Source of the DNA: Halobacteria archaeon HArc-gm2
Lineage (GTDB): Archaea; Halobacteriota; Halobacteria; Halobacteriales; Haloarculaceae
Length of the DNA: 64,000 bases
Assembly: GCA_025517465.1 (NCBI GenBank)
Contig: JAOPKE010000011.1
Span: forward strand, 62,001 to 126,000
Direction of reading: 5' to 3'
The translations under genes and the position numbers were made by a program. The notes beneath the pieces were generated by a model. That model searched no databases, was not told the DNA's origin, and worked only from the letters and a program-made list of their open reading frames with translations. Below are positions 53,335-62,225 of the stretch, in pieces; positions within the stretch are counted from its first letter, which is position 1; every line of letters begins with the position of its first letter.

Positions 53335-54120
53335 ATGGCCGACATGGGATTCCTGGCGGGCGGCAGCGGCGCGACGGACACGTACTCGACTCAGGCGCAC
53401 CTCAACGCCCGGCCGGCACAGACCCACGTCGTCGACGACGGGGTGACGCAGGTCGTCCGCGGCGGCGTCGAGTGCGAACTCGACGGCGGGACCGTCCAGG
53501 TCGCGCTCTACGATATCACCGACGGCGTCGACGGCACGGCCGAGTTACTGTTCGTCCACGAGGAGACGCTCCCCGAGCGGCCGGCTGCGACCGGCGACGG
53601 GTACGAGGTGGCGACGCACGTCTTCCCCGTCGACCCGTTCTCGCTCCACGACCGGGTCGGCCGCAGGCTGGCCGTTGCGGTGAAACACGACGCTATCCGG
53701 AAGTGGGGGCACGACTGGAACGACCCATCCGACGCCGGCATCTACACCGCGCACGGCGACGGGTTCCCGTCGGACCCATGGCAGGGCGGTCTAGAAGACG
53801 GGTACTCGCCCCGCTCGGGGGCGCTGTTCGTCGAATCGACGGACGTCCCCGACGGGAAGGCCCAGACGGTCGTCGGGGACGCCCACGGCGACCTGTCCCA
53901 GACCGTCTTCGCCGCCTTCCCGGAGCTATCGCCCGCGGAGGGGATGACGGTGGAGTACGACGCACAGACGGCGGCCGGCGCGGCAGTCACGGTGCTCCCC
54001 AGCGGCGTGGTCGAGGTCGGGCCGGGGTCGGCAGCGACCGACTCGTTCGCCGTCCGCCTGCGCGACGCGGCGGGCGAGTGGCACGGTCCGAAGACCATCA
54101 CCCTGACAGACCGTCGCTGA
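53335..54120 (+). CDS. Protein of unknown function downstream of the lyase-like gene
   Basis: 261 residues. Starts directly at the base after the previous stop (TGA-ATG). No signal peptide. Two beta-rich parts: about 1-190 with TYSTQAHLNARPAQTHVVDD and WGHDWNDPSDAGIYTAHG, then about 190-261 with an 'AFPELSPAEGMTVEYD...TDSFAVRLRD' fibronectin-like pattern. It repeats the sandwich style of the preceding protein. Operon membership is clear, the function is not. It may be a binding or assembly factor that lacks an export signal or uses another route. Confidence 0.65.
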   Translation: MADMGFLAGGSGATDTYSTQAHLNARPAQTHVVDDGVTQVVRGGVECELDGGTVQVALYDITDGVDGTAELLFVHEETLPERPAATGDGYEVATHVFPVDPFSLHDRVGRRLAVAVKHDAIRKWGHDWNDPSDAGIYTAHGDGFPSDPWQGGLEDGYSPRSGALFVESTDVPDGKAQTVVGDAHGDLSQTVFAAFPELSPAEGMTVEYDAQTAAGAAVTVLPSGVVEVGPGSAATDSFAVRLRDAAGEWHGPKTITLTDRR

Positions 54121-54173
54121 GTGGAAGAAGGGGTATCGCGGAGTGATCGTTTCCGAGAGGGGCCGGGACGGCC

Positions 54174-54983
54174 TTAGTGGGCCGTCACCCGGAGGATCAG
54201 GACGTCCCGGAGATCGGGATAGTCGTAACCGTTGATCTCGTTGACGGGCGCGACGGTGCCGCGTTCGACGTCGCCGACGTTCTTCGCCCGCTGGCGCGGG
54301 GCCTGGTGCTCACCGACGCCGGGCTCCTGGTTGACCTCGGTGCCGGCGTCCCAGAGCACGACGGCGTCGTTGACGTTCCGGTTCGTCGGTCCGTCCTCAC
54401 CGAACAGCGGCAGGCCCGACGGCCCGCCCAGCGAGTAGAACAGGTCGTTCGACTGGACGAACATCGTCACGAGCGACAGCGAGAGCGACTCCGTGCCGTC
54501 GTAGGCATCCGTCGAGAACTCGTAGGTTCCGCCGGGAAGGAGCGGGCCGGGCCCGTCGGCGCCGACGGGGACGGCGGTCGCACCGGCTTCGACGACGCTG
54601 TCGCGCTCGCGGAGGCTCGACACCAGCTGCCCGGGGCTGCCGTCCTCGGCGAGTGCCTCCAGCCCGTTGCCGCGGGCTGGTTCGCCGTGGGAGTAGATCG
54701 GTTCGTCCTCGCGGTGGACCGCGTAGGCGACGGGCGAGAGCGGGACGGGTTTACTGCTCCCCTCGCCTTCGAGGCTGGTCGACAGCGTGTTGCCGTTCGA
54801 GTGGTTCTCCAGGTGGACAGTGAAGTAGTGATCCTGTGCTCCCTGCATGTTCCTCGCGGCGGCGCTCCCGAACCCGAGCGCGCCGACCGTCGCGGCGCCG
54901 GCGGCCGCCACGAACGACCGTCGCGAGACGACGCTGGTTTCCGCACTGTTCCGTCCGTCGACCGAGTGTTCTGCATCCGTCAT
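54174..54983 (-). CDS. Tat-exported spondin-domain protein
   Basis: 269 residues from the ATG at 54983. Tat signal SRRSFVAAAGAATVGALGF. The spondin_N-like domain covers about 50-260: FTVHLENHS, LSPVAYAVHREDEPIYSHGE, MFVQSNDLFYSLG and WDAGTEVNQEPGVGEHQAP, which carries the conserved acidic calcium-like positions. In haloarchaea such proteins are cell-surface components of unknown role. A TATA-like TTTATAG lies at about 55077-55083 on the minus strand. Confidence 0.85.
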   Translation of the reverse strand: MTDAEHSVDGRNSAETSVVSRRSFVAAAGAATVGALGFGSAAARNMQGAQDHYFTVHLENHSNGNTLSTSLEGEGSSKPVPLSPVAYAVHREDEPIYSHGEPARGNGLEALAEDGSPGQLVSSLRERDSVVEAGATAVPVGADGPGPLLPGGTYEFSTDAYDGTESLSLSLVTMFVQSNDLFYSLGGPSGLPLFGEDGPTNRNVNDAVVLWDAGTEVNQEPGVGEHQAPRQRAKNVGDVERGTVAPVNEINGYDYPDLRDVLILRVTAH

Positions 54984-55218
54984 CTGAATCAGTGTGGGGT
55001 TACCACGCCCGTCGCTGGGAGGGAGACACGCAAGAGGATTTTTCGATTTTCCTACAATATCGGCCCGAAATGAACTATAAATCCGTTCCAATTTCGTTCC
55101 AACTGTGCCGTCCACAGCGGCTTCCCCACCGACGGTGAGCCGGGCCCGGCCATCGACGCGAGTTCGTTCCGGCCGTCACCGACAGACATAATGTCCGGTG
55201 CGGCAAATCCGGCGGCCA

Positions 55219-56472
55219 ATGCCCTCCAGCAGACGTCGCTTCCTCGAACGCTCCGGGCTCGTCCTCTCCGGACTCGCCCTTGCCGGGGCGTCAGCGGAAT
55301 CTATCGTCGCCGACACCGGCAGGTTCGACGCCGACACCGATGAGTCCGGTTCCGGATCCACACACGACTGGCCCATGGCCAGATACGACCCGGCGGGCAC
55401 CGGCCACCAGCCGGCGGCGACCGGGCCGAAAGACGGCGTCGAGATCGCCTGGGCCCACGACCCACCGGAGTGGTTCCGCGGGACGACGTCACCGATCCTG
55501 CTGGACGGGACCGTCTACGCCGTCGGCGACGGGTTGCTCGCCCTCGACGCCGAGACGGGCACGAAGCGATTCGGGGTTCCAGGCCCCTATCGCTCCACCC
55601 CGGCGCGAGCGCGCGCGTCAGTCTACACGACCGAGACGCTGGCGACGACGGCCCCGACCGGCGTCTTCGGGCTCAACGCCGGCGGCGGCGTCGACGTGCC
55701 CCTCCGGGAGCGCAACGTCGGTATCGAACGGTGGGGCGGGCCACGGGGTCCCGGCGGTGGGCTCCTCGGTCCGGGCGAACCAACGACGCCCGTGGCGGCC
55801 GGCGGGACGGTGTACGTCCCGATTCCGGGGACGAACACGGTGGCGGCGGTCGATCCGAACGACGGGTCGGTCCGCTGGCGCCGTACTCACCACGCGGACG
55901 ACCCGATAAGCGGCCCGTACAACCGGCCGGCGGTCGCTGACGAGGCGGTGTTCGTCACCGCCTGGCCCCACCAGGCCACGGCCTACGACGCCGAGACCGG
56001 CAGCCAGCGCTGGCACCGCGAGATAGACGACCAGATGGTCCTGCCACCGGTCGCGACGGACGAGGGGATCGTCGTCCCGACCCGCGAATCGGTCCACCTG
56101 CTCGACGCCGGTGACGGACACACCATCTGGAAGCGAAATCTGGACGCGAACGTCACCGAGAGCGCGCCAGCGGTCGCCGACGGGACCGTCTTCGTCGTCG
56201 ACGAACTGGAATCGCTCTACGCGCTCGACCTGGCGACCGGCGAGACGCTGTGGACGGCGCCGTTCGACGGGAAGACGTCGCCGGTCGTCGCCGACGGGGT
56301 CGTGTACGCGGTCCGGTCGCAGTTCGAACTGGTCGCCGTCGACGCCGCGACCGGTGAGAAGCGCTTCGCGTACGAGCCCGATCAGATACCGCTCTCGACC
56401 CCGGTCGTCGGGGACGGCATTCTCTACGCCGCCAACCGTGAACGAGTAATCGCGCTGCGGGAGGAAGGATGA
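55219..56472 (+). CDS. Tat-exported PQQ-like beta-propeller
   Basis: 417 residues from the ATG at 55219. Signal SSRRRFLERSGLVLSGLALA. About seven PQQ-like repeats, for example ALDAETGTKRFG, AYDAETGSQRWHREIDD, ALDLATGETLWTAPFDG and AVDAATGEKRFAYE. No quinoprotein dehydrogenase residues recognised, so probably a structural or binding propeller. It overlaps the start of the next gene by four bases. Confidence 0.87.
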   Translation: MPSSRRRFLERSGLVLSGLALAGASAESIVADTGRFDADTDESGSGSTHDWPMARYDPAGTGHQPAATGPKDGVEIAWAHDPPEWFRGTTSPILLDGTVYAVGDGLLALDAETGTKRFGVPGPYRSTPARARASVYTTETLATTAPTGVFGLNAGGGVDVPLRERNVGIERWGGPRGPGGGLLGPGEPTTPVAAGGTVYVPIPGTNTVAAVDPNDGSVRWRRTHHADDPISGPYNRPAVADEAVFVTAWPHQATAYDAETGSQRWHREIDDQMVLPPVATDEGIVVPTRESVHLLDAGDGHTIWKRNLDANVTESAPAVADGTVFVVDELESLYALDLATGETLWTAPFDGKTSPVVADGVVYAVRSQFELVAVDAATGEKRFAYEPDQIPLSTPVVGDGILYAANRERVIALREEG

Positions 56473-57290
56473 CGACCGACGACGACGCCGCGGCGACGGG
56501 TGAGCGCCGAAGGCCCGCTGATTCTCGCCGGACGCCGACCGACACCCGGACCGTCCTGGGTGCCGTGTGGGCCCGCGTCCGTCGCGACCCGCCACTCCTG
56601 ATCCCATTCGCGGTCACCGGTCTCATCCTCGCACTGGCCGATGTCCTCCGAACGCGCGATCCGATCCCGATCGAGCCCACCGCGGCCCTGGACCAGACGG
56701 TTACCGTCCAGTTCTCGCTCTACCCGAGTGGCACGGCGCGAACGGCCAGGGGGGTCGGCGCACTGGTCGACCTCGAGACCCCATATCTCCTCCGGGGCGT
56801 CGGGATCGAACTGGCTGTGCCGCTCGCGGTCGGCGTCGCGGGCTGGTTGACGATCACGCGGGTGCTGGACGGCCAGCGGCGTCTCGACGCCCTCGCCAGG
56901 TACCTCTGCCTCCCGGTCGTGCTCTCCGTCGCCCCCCGACTGCTGGGCTCTCCGACGGTCGACGTCGGCTTGTCTGTCGGTCTCGTGGTCCTACTGGCCG
57001 TCTCGTTCGTCTCCGTTCGGCTGTTTCTCGTCCCCGCATTTCTCGCGACCGGCCTGGGCTTCGGTGCGGCCATCCGGAACAGCGCCAGTCGGTCTCGCGG
57101 CCAGGGCTGGACTCTGTTCGGTCTCATACTGGTGCTCGGCATCGGGTCGTGGGCACTGGCCACCGTTCCGATAGCCGGGGCCTTCCTGAGCACCGCTATC
57201 GTCGCGCCGGTACACGCCGTCGCGATGGCCGTGGTGCTGGACAGACGCTTCCCGTCGACAGACACTCCGACCGATCGCGATCGGCGCTGA
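56469..57290 (+). CDS. Multi-pass membrane protein of unknown function
   Basis: 273 residues. Charged N-terminus (about 1-35), then five to six hydrophobic segments. The start ATG overlaps the stop of the propeller gene, so the two are translationally coupled, and it may anchor or export the propeller. No family recognised. The C-terminus is short and charged. Confidence 0.75.
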   Translation: MTTDDDAAATGERRRPADSRRTPTDTRTVLGAVWARVRRDPPLLIPFAVTGLILALADVLRTRDPIPIEPTAALDQTVTVQFSLYPSGTARTARGVGALVDLETPYLLRGVGIELAVPLAVGVAGWLTITRVLDGQRRLDALARYLCLPVVLSVAPRLLGSPTVDVGLSVGLVVLLAVSFVSVRLFLVPAFLATGLGFGAAIRNSASRSRGQGWTLFGLILVLGIGSWALATVPIAGAFLSTAIVAPVHAVAMAVVLDRRFPSTDTPTDRDRR

Positions 57291-57317
57291 GGCCGGCGAC
57301 CGCCCCCTCGCTATCTC

Positions 57318-57797
57318 TCACCCGCTCATCCCGCCCTCTCGGAGCGTTATCGTGTGCTCGTTCCCATGGGGAGAACAGCTTTCGACGTGCGTCCACTCGT
57401 GGCTCTCGTTGCCATCGAGCGCTTCGAAGATCATGATGGTGACGGCACCTGATCCGCAGCCGTTCATCGTCACCGTCTCGTTCTCGCCGGAGGCAACGTG
57501 CAGGCGCGTCGTCGGGACGCCGTCGTCGGCCAGCGTCACGTTCCGAAACTCGCCGGCCCAGTACAACTGCTCGCCCGTCGCGAGCCGTCGGTCGCCGTCC
57601 CTGGTCGTCACCTCGAAGTTCATCAGCATCGCCGACTGCCTGTCTTCGGCGGCGTAGGCCGTCACGTCGTAGGGAACCGTGTCCCCGTTTTCGACCGTCA
57701 GCGTCGGCGGCGAGTCGTTACCGGAACCGAAGTACCATGCGGGTCCGGCGACGAGAGCGACGACTGCGAGGAGGGCGAGGACCTGTCGGGAGACCAT
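57318..57797 (-). CDS. Membrane-anchored protein of unknown function
   Basis: 159 residues from the ATG at 57797. Single N-terminal hydrophobic helix (about 5-20; VLALLAVVALVAGPAWYFG), then an extracytoplasmic beta-rich domain. Two Cys (NGCGSG, VESCSP) could pair. N-glycosylation sequons occur (FRNVTLA, GENETVT, DGNESHE). No family recognised. Confidence 0.65.
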   Translation of the reverse strand: MVSRQVLALLAVVALVAGPAWYFGSGNDSPPTLTVENGDTVPYDVTAYAAEDRQSAMLMNFEVTTRDGDRRLATGEQLYWAGEFRNVTLADDGVPTTRLHVASGENETVTMNGCGSGAVTIMIFEALDGNESHEWTHVESCSPHGNEHTITLREGGMSG

Positions 57798-58088
57798 ACC
57801 GGTGGGTCCAGAACCCAGGAACAAATAGGTCACGGGGTTGCGACCGAACGGAACCGGCTGCCGCGTCTGGGCAGCGCGACGACCCGGACACCGAACAGCC
57901 GTGGAGACGGAACCGCTGCCGTCACCAGCGACACTGCCGAATCAAACATGAACTTTTATTATGGTTGCTGTCTTCGGTGGACGTAGAACTCCGATGTCCC
58001 GGACGACGCGCCCCGTAGTAGCCGTACGCTGATTCTCTCCCCCAGACCGCGTCGTCCCGTTCGCCGACCGCCCACGAACCCATCGGAA

Positions 58089-58289
58089 ATGAGCACTCAC
58101 ATCGACCCAGCGCCCCGACACGCATCGCCCGCGGAACCGACTTTCGAATCCGACGCTGACCCGACCAGCGACGACGAATCGACGCCGAATCCGTCCTACG
58201 ATACCCACGACGCGGCGGCGACGTTCGACACCGGGAGCACCGTCCGACTGCCCAACACCATCGACGGCGAGAACAAGCGCGTCGGGTGA
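58089..58289 (+). CDS. Possible small acidic protein
   Basis: 66 residues, acidic and rich in Ser, Thr, Pro and Asp, without membrane segment or motif. Codon use is moderately haloarchaeal. It has an AT-rich upstream patch at 57949-57964. It could equally be a chance frame in a 590-base gap between a membrane protein and the tRNA. Confidence 0.3.
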   Translation: MSTHIDPAPRHASPAEPTFESDADPTSDDESTPNPSYDTHDAAATFDTGSTVRLPNTIDGENKRVG

Positions 58290-58390
58290 ATCGACTTGGG
58301 GTCCGGTGAAGGTGACCCCTCGCTTCGAATCAGCAGAGACGGATACTATCGACGAGAAGAATGTCGGTCACGGATCGACCAGTTACTGAA

Positions 58391-58497
58391 TGGGCCCTGC
58401 CGGATTTGAACCAGCGCTCAACCGGTCACCCATTCCACCTCGGAACCGAGCGTGGAAATATGAGCCGGTCGCTTTAACCAGGCTAAGCTAAGGGCCC
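58391..58497 (-). tRNA. tRNA with CAT anticodon, intron-containing (probably elongator Met)
   Basis: 107 bases. Acceptor GGGCCCT / AGGGCCC with A discriminator, D-arm GCTTAGCCTGGTTAAAGC, anticodon stem ACCGG / CCGGT, T-arm GCTGGTTCAAATCCGGC. The anticodon loop CTCATA is interrupted by a ~32-base intron after position 37, with TTTCCAC / GTGGAA complementarity inside it, consistent with a bulge-helix-bulge splice site. Elongator tRNA-Met introns are known in haloarchaea; tRNA-Ile2 (lysidine/agmatidine-type CAT) is the alternative. Confidence 0.88.
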
Positions 58498-58541
58498 GTC
58501 TACCCGTGGTTTCTCGATACCTCTTCTTTAGCCTGTCGGCA

Positions 58542-58994
58542 TCAGAGCAGGTGGAGTGACTCGTCCAGCAGGTAGTCGGCGTGCCAGTTTATCTGCGAGG
58601 TATTGTTGTTCTTCGCCGTCTGGTAGCGTATCGTCATGGCGTCCTTCGGCGTCTCCTCGACAGGTACTAGGTAGACGTCTCCCGTTTTCGGACTGTAGAC
58701 CACGAAAAACTCGATATGGCCGTCGTATCGTCCGCGTTCGTACCCACTGGATTTGACGCGCGTGGTTCGCGTTTCGAACCGCACCGATCCGTCGCTCGGG
58801 GCATCGTATGCAGTCTTCACCTGGATGCGAGAGAACTCACCGTCATGGTCCACGACGATATCGTACGGTTCGTTGTCCCCGACCGGTTCGAGAACGGTGA
58901 CGCCGCGAACGACGAACGCCATGCGAACGATCGCTTCAGTTGCGTCACCACGCCGCTGGGGCTCGGTGAGAGCCTCGAAATGATCCGACACCAT
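58542..58994 (-). CDS. PD-(D/E)XK endonuclease-like protein (PDDEXK_5 type)
   Basis: 150 residues. RRGDATEAIVRMAFVVRGVT gives the N-terminal Glu-containing helix. YDIVVDHDGEFSRIQVKTAY has the Asp-x(n)-Gln-x-Lys core (usual E replaced by Q, as in PDDEXK_5 members). A final part resembles group I intron endonucleases of this fold. It lies between two tRNA genes. The cleavage target and even activity are unknown. Start ATG at 58994. Confidence 0.82.
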   Translation of the reverse strand: MVSDHFEALTEPQRRGDATEAIVRMAFVVRGVTVLEPVGDNEPYDIVVDHDGEFSRIQVKTAYDAPSDGSVRFETRTTRVKSSGYERGRYDGHIEFFVVYSPKTGDVYLVPVEETPKDAMTIRYQTAKNNNTSQINWHADYLLDESLHLL

Positions 58995-59054
58995 AGAGCG
59001 GATTGTGCCGTCTTTGTTTATAAGGAAACGTCCGACTGTACGGCACGTCTTCCG

Positions 59055-59152
59055 GCCGCCGCCAGGGCTCGAGCTTGTGAGACGTTCCGGGCGTGCGGCC
59101 TCACTCCGCTCGGCCGTTCCGGGGCTGCGACTCGTCGGCTCGAGCCTGTCGG
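59055..59152 (-). repeat. tRNA-Asn tail hairpin element
   Basis: GCCGCCGCCAGGGCTCGAGC mirrors the tRNA-Asn 3' end (T-loop C for T). The other arm GCTCGAGCC is at 59138-59146. The core GACGTTCCGGGCGTGCGGCC (59081-59100) is identical to that of E2 at the tRNA-Phe locus. The spacer to the tRNA (59153-59224) has its own hairpin, GACGAGCAC / GTGCTCGTC. Confidence 0.75.
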
Positions 59153-59224
59153 GTCCCGCTTCTACCGCTCACGGAGACGAGCACACGCTACGCGGTGCTC
59201 GTCGAAGTTGTTCGCGGAAGGAAG

Positions 59225-59297
59225 CGCCGCCGCCAGGGCTCGAACCTGGGACAACCTGGGTAACAACCAGGTGCTCTACCAACTGAGCTACGGCGGC
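59225..59297 (-). tRNA. tRNA-Asn (GTT)
   Basis: 73 nucleotides. Acceptor GCCGCCG / CGGCGGC with G discriminator; D-arm GCTCAGTTGGTAGAGC; anticodon stem CCTGG / CCAGG around TTGTTAC, giving anticodon GTT; T-arm CCAGGTTCGAGCCCTGG. No intron and no encoded CCA. Followed on its strand by one tail hairpin. Confidence 0.95.
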
Positions 59298-59390
59298 TCG
59301 CATTCACGGATAGCCCGAGTTGTTGTATAGGACTTTCGCTTTCCGTCCTGCATCGACACGCTTTCACGCACGCCGGGGAAATTCCGGGCT

Positions 59391-60746
59391 ATGAGCGAGG
59401 AGTTCGACGCCGTCGTCGAGCAGGTCCGTGAGCGGGTGACGCCCGACGCCACAGAGCGGGCCAAGCTCGAAGCCGTCGCCGACGAGGTCGTCCGGCGGGC
59501 CGAGGCCGCCATCGCGGATCTCGACGTCGACGCGGAGGTCGTCAGGGTCGGCTCCACGGCCCGGGGGACCTGGACGGCCGGCGACCGGGACATCGACGTC
59601 TTCGTCTGTTTTTCACCGGATCTCGACCGCGAGCGACTGGAACGCTACGGGCTGGAGGTGGGCCACGCCGTCCTTCCCGAGGGCCACGAGGAGTACGCCG
59701 AGCATCCGTACGTCAAGGGCCCGGTCGACGGGTACGACGTCGACCTGGTGCCCTGCTACGCCGTCGACGACGCCACGGCGGCCCAGTCGGCCGTCGACCG
59801 GACGCCGTTCCACACTCGCTACGTCGAGGAGCGGATCGACGACGACCTGGCAGCGGACGTTCGGGTGGCAAAGCAGTTCGGCAAGGCGATCGGAATCTAC
59901 GGCAGTAACCTGAAGACGCGGGGGTTCTCGGGCTACCTGACCGAACTGCTCGTCCTCGAGTACGGCGGGTTCCGACCGCTCGTCGAGGCCGCCGCAGACG
60001 ACTGGCACCCGCCGGTCGTGTTCGACCCCGAGAACCACGGCCAGCAATCCTTCGACGATCCACTCGTCCTCGTCGACCCGACGGACCCCGAGCGCAACGT
60101 CGCGGCCGTCGTCGCTCCCGACGCCGTCTCCCGGTTCCAGCACTACGCCCGCGAGCTGCTGGCAGATCCGCGGGAGTCGCTGTTCGTACCGTCCGATCCC
60201 GACCCCATCGACGCGGCAGCGGTCCGCGAAGCCATCGAGCGACGGGGGACGACGCCCGTCGCGATCCGCTTCGACGCGCCGGATCTGGTCGACGACCAGC
60301 TCTGGCCCCAGCTCTACCGCTCGATCGACGGTGTCACGAGCGAACTCGACCGTCGTGGGTTCGACGTGCTCCGGGCCGCGGCGTTCGCCGACGAGTCGGC
60401 CGCGCTGTTCGTCGAACTGGAAGTCGCCAAGCGACCGGCCGTCGAGCGCCACGACGGCCCGCCGGTCCACGTCGGCGAGCACGCCCGCGGCTTCTACGAG
60501 AAGTACGCGGACACCGACGCCGCCGGGCCCTACGTCGACGGCGACCGGTACGTGGTCGAACGGGAGCGGGCGCACCCGAGCGCTCCCGACCTCCTCCGGA
60601 GCGACGCCCTCTTCGACGTCGCACTGGGTGCTCACGTCGAGTCGGCCCTGGAGGAGGGCTACGAGGTACTCGTCGGTGAGGACGTCGCCGCACTCGCAGA
60701 ATCGTTCGGCGTCGAACTGGCGCGTTACTTCGACCCGAAGCCCTGA
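59391..60746 (+). CDS. cca: CCA tRNA nucleotidyltransferase, archaeal class I
   Basis: 451 residues. It adds CCA to tRNA 3' ends without a nucleic acid template, which is essential here because none of the three tRNA genes encodes CCA. The nucleotidyltransferase motif VGSTARGTWTAGDRDIDVF has the Gly-Ser and the two catalytic Asp. A helical and tail domain follow (RVAKQFGKAIGIYGSNLKTR; GFSGYLTELLVLEYGGF). ATG at 59391. It overlaps the convergent HDAC gene by 22 bases. Confidence 0.96.
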   Translation: MSEEFDAVVEQVRERVTPDATERAKLEAVADEVVRRAEAAIADLDVDAEVVRVGSTARGTWTAGDRDIDVFVCFSPDLDRERLERYGLEVGHAVLPEGHEEYAEHPYVKGPVDGYDVDLVPCYAVDDATAAQSAVDRTPFHTRYVEERIDDDLAADVRVAKQFGKAIGIYGSNLKTRGFSGYLTELLVLEYGGFRPLVEAAADDWHPPVVFDPENHGQQSFDDPLVLVDPTDPERNVAAVVAPDAVSRFQHYARELLADPRESLFVPSDPDPIDAAAVREAIERRGTTPVAIRFDAPDLVDDQLWPQLYRSIDGVTSELDRRGFDVLRAAAFADESAALFVELEVAKRPAVERHDGPPVHVGEHARGFYEKYADTDAAGPYVDGDRYVVERERAHPSAPDLLRSDALFDVALGAHVESALEEGYEVLVGEDVAALAESFGVELARYFDPKP

Positions 60747-61732
60747 TCGAGGAGGTCGTCGATGACCCCCTGGGCACCCTCGCTCACGTCGCCCTCGGGC
60801 GGCTGTGGGTCGTAGCTCGCGATCGTCTTGTTGACCGTCGCGATGCTGTCGGCGAGCGTGTCGAGGCTGTAGCCGCCTTCGAGGACGAACCCGAGGCCCG
60901 CGTCGCACTCCTCGACCAGCTCGGTCAGTCGCTCGGTCATGAGCCCGTACCCCTCGGTCGAGACGCGCATCCGGGAGATTGGGTCGTGCTGGTGGGCGTC
61001 GAACCCGGCGCTCACGAGGACGAGGTCGGGATCGTACTCCCGTAGCGTGGGGAGGATGACCTCGTCGAAGGCGGCGAGGTAGCCGACGGTGTCCGTCCCC
61101 GGCGGGAATGGGACGTTGAGGTTCCGCATGTCGCCGTCTCCCTCGCCGGTCTCGTCGATTTCGCCGGTCCCCGGGTAGAGGCCCGATTCGTGGAACGAGA
61201 CGTTGAAGATGTCCCCACGGTCGTAGCAGATGTCCTGACCGCCGTTGCCGTGGTGGACGTCCCAGTCGACGATGGCGACCCGGTCGGCGCCGGCCTCCAG
61301 GGCCGCCTGCGCGCCGACGACGACGTTGTTGACGAAGCAAAAGCCCATGGCGTCGTCCTCGACGGCGTGGTGGCCCGGCGGCCGTCCGAGGGCGAACGGC
61401 GTCTCGCGCCCGTCGGCACCGTCGAGGGCCTCGGTGGCGGCCCAGGCGGCGATGCCGGCGCTCGCGATGGCGGCGTCCCAGGTCGCCTCGACGGCGACGG
61501 TGTCGGCGTCCCAGTCACCGCCGCCGTCGGCGCAGAACTGCTCGAACTCGTCGACGTAGTCGGCGTCGTGGACCCGCTTGACGAGGTCGGCGTCGGCGTC
61601 GGGCGGCGCGACGTAGTCGACGTCGTGACACTCCGCGAGGCGGCGCCTGATCGCCCGGAGCCGGTCGGCACTCTCCGGATGGCGTGGGCCGGTGTCGTGG
61701 TCCAGGCAGACCTCGCGGTAGCCGAAGTTCAT
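60725..61732 (-). CDS. Histone deacetylase/acetoin utilization family deacetylase
   Basis: 335 residues, full-length arginase-fold deacetylase. RHPESADRLRAIRRRL starts it; the zinc-binding and catalytic motif DWDVHHGNGGQDI is present, with the earlier PPGHHAVEDDAMGFC (tandem His) and AGFDAHQHDP (zinc Asp). It removes acetyl groups from lysine, substrate unproved. Its start ATG is one base from the stop of the histone gene, so both are co-transcribed. Acetylation control of histone or of the neighbouring RPA protein is an attractive idea but not shown. Confidence 0.94.
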   Translation of the reverse strand: MNFGYREVCLDHDTGPRHPESADRLRAIRRRLAECHDVDYVAPPDADADLVKRVHDADYVDEFEQFCADGGGDWDADTVAVEATWDAAIASAGIAAWAATEALDGADGRETPFALGRPPGHHAVEDDAMGFCFVNNVVVGAQAALEAGADRVAIVDWDVHHGNGGQDICYDRGDIFNVSFHESGLYPGTGEIDETGEGDGDMRNLNVPFPPGTDTVGYLAAFDEVILPTLREYDPDLVLVSAGFDAHQHDPISRMRVSTEGYGLMTERLTELVEECDAGLGFVLEGGYSLDTLADSIATVNKTIASYDPQPPEGDVSEGAQGVIDDLLDQGFGSK

Positions 61733-62170
61733 TCAGTAGTACTGCTGCAGTTCGTAGTAGGTCTCGACGTCCTCGGCCTTGACGGTCCGCCGGTCGGCGT
61801 GACGGGCCAGGGTGGCCGCCGCGGCCGCCACGTCGTCGGCGTACGCCTCGAGGATGTCGGCCAGCGCGACGCGCGCGTCCATCGCGACCCGATAGCGGTC
61901 GTCGATGTCGATGCGGGCGATGCGGTCGACCGGCGCGATGGGGAGTTCGATGTCGTCCTTGTCGCGCCCGCCGTCGACGCCGAAATCCTGGGGCATCAGC
62001 GTCTTTCGCCCGTCAGCCGTCGCCTCGGCGGCCGCCGCCTCGGCGAGGGTCGCCCCGTGCTCCTGGATGCGACGGGAGAGTTCCTCGACCGCTTCGGCGC
62101 TCACCCGCAAGCCCTCGGCGTTCCGCCGAATGACAGCATCCACCGGGGCAGACGGTAACTCGACGCTCAT
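61733..62170 (-). CDS. hstA: Archaeal histone with two fused histone folds
   Basis: 145 residues, two tandem histone-fold domains (about 1-65 and 75-145). First: LPSAPVDAVIRRNAEGLRVS with 'A.....L......a.......D..l....' pattern. Second: LPIAPVDRIARIDIDDRYRV. This is the pseudo-dimeric haloarchaeal histone architecture. It is more acidic than other histones. It binds DNA weakly or influences transcription in haloarchaea. Operon with the downstream deacetylase and upstream RPA gene. Confidence 0.95.
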   Translation of the reverse strand: MSVELPSAPVDAVIRRNAEGLRVSAEAVEELSRRIQEHGATLAEAAAAEATADGRKTLMPQDFGVDGGRDKDDIELPIAPVDRIARIDIDDRYRVAMDARVALADILEAYADDVAAAAATLARHADRRTVKAEDVETYYELQQYY

Positions 62171-62225
62171 ACCACAATGCGGGGCTGTTGCCGCCTTAAG
62201 GGTTTCCGTAGCGTCGCTGGGCCGA

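Noticed and set aside
51543-54146. 867-residue Arg-rich frame overlapping the dockerin/lyase-like gene
   Set aside because: Very high Arg content typical of an out-of-frame reading of GC-rich haloarchaeal DNA. The other frame has Tat signal and domains.
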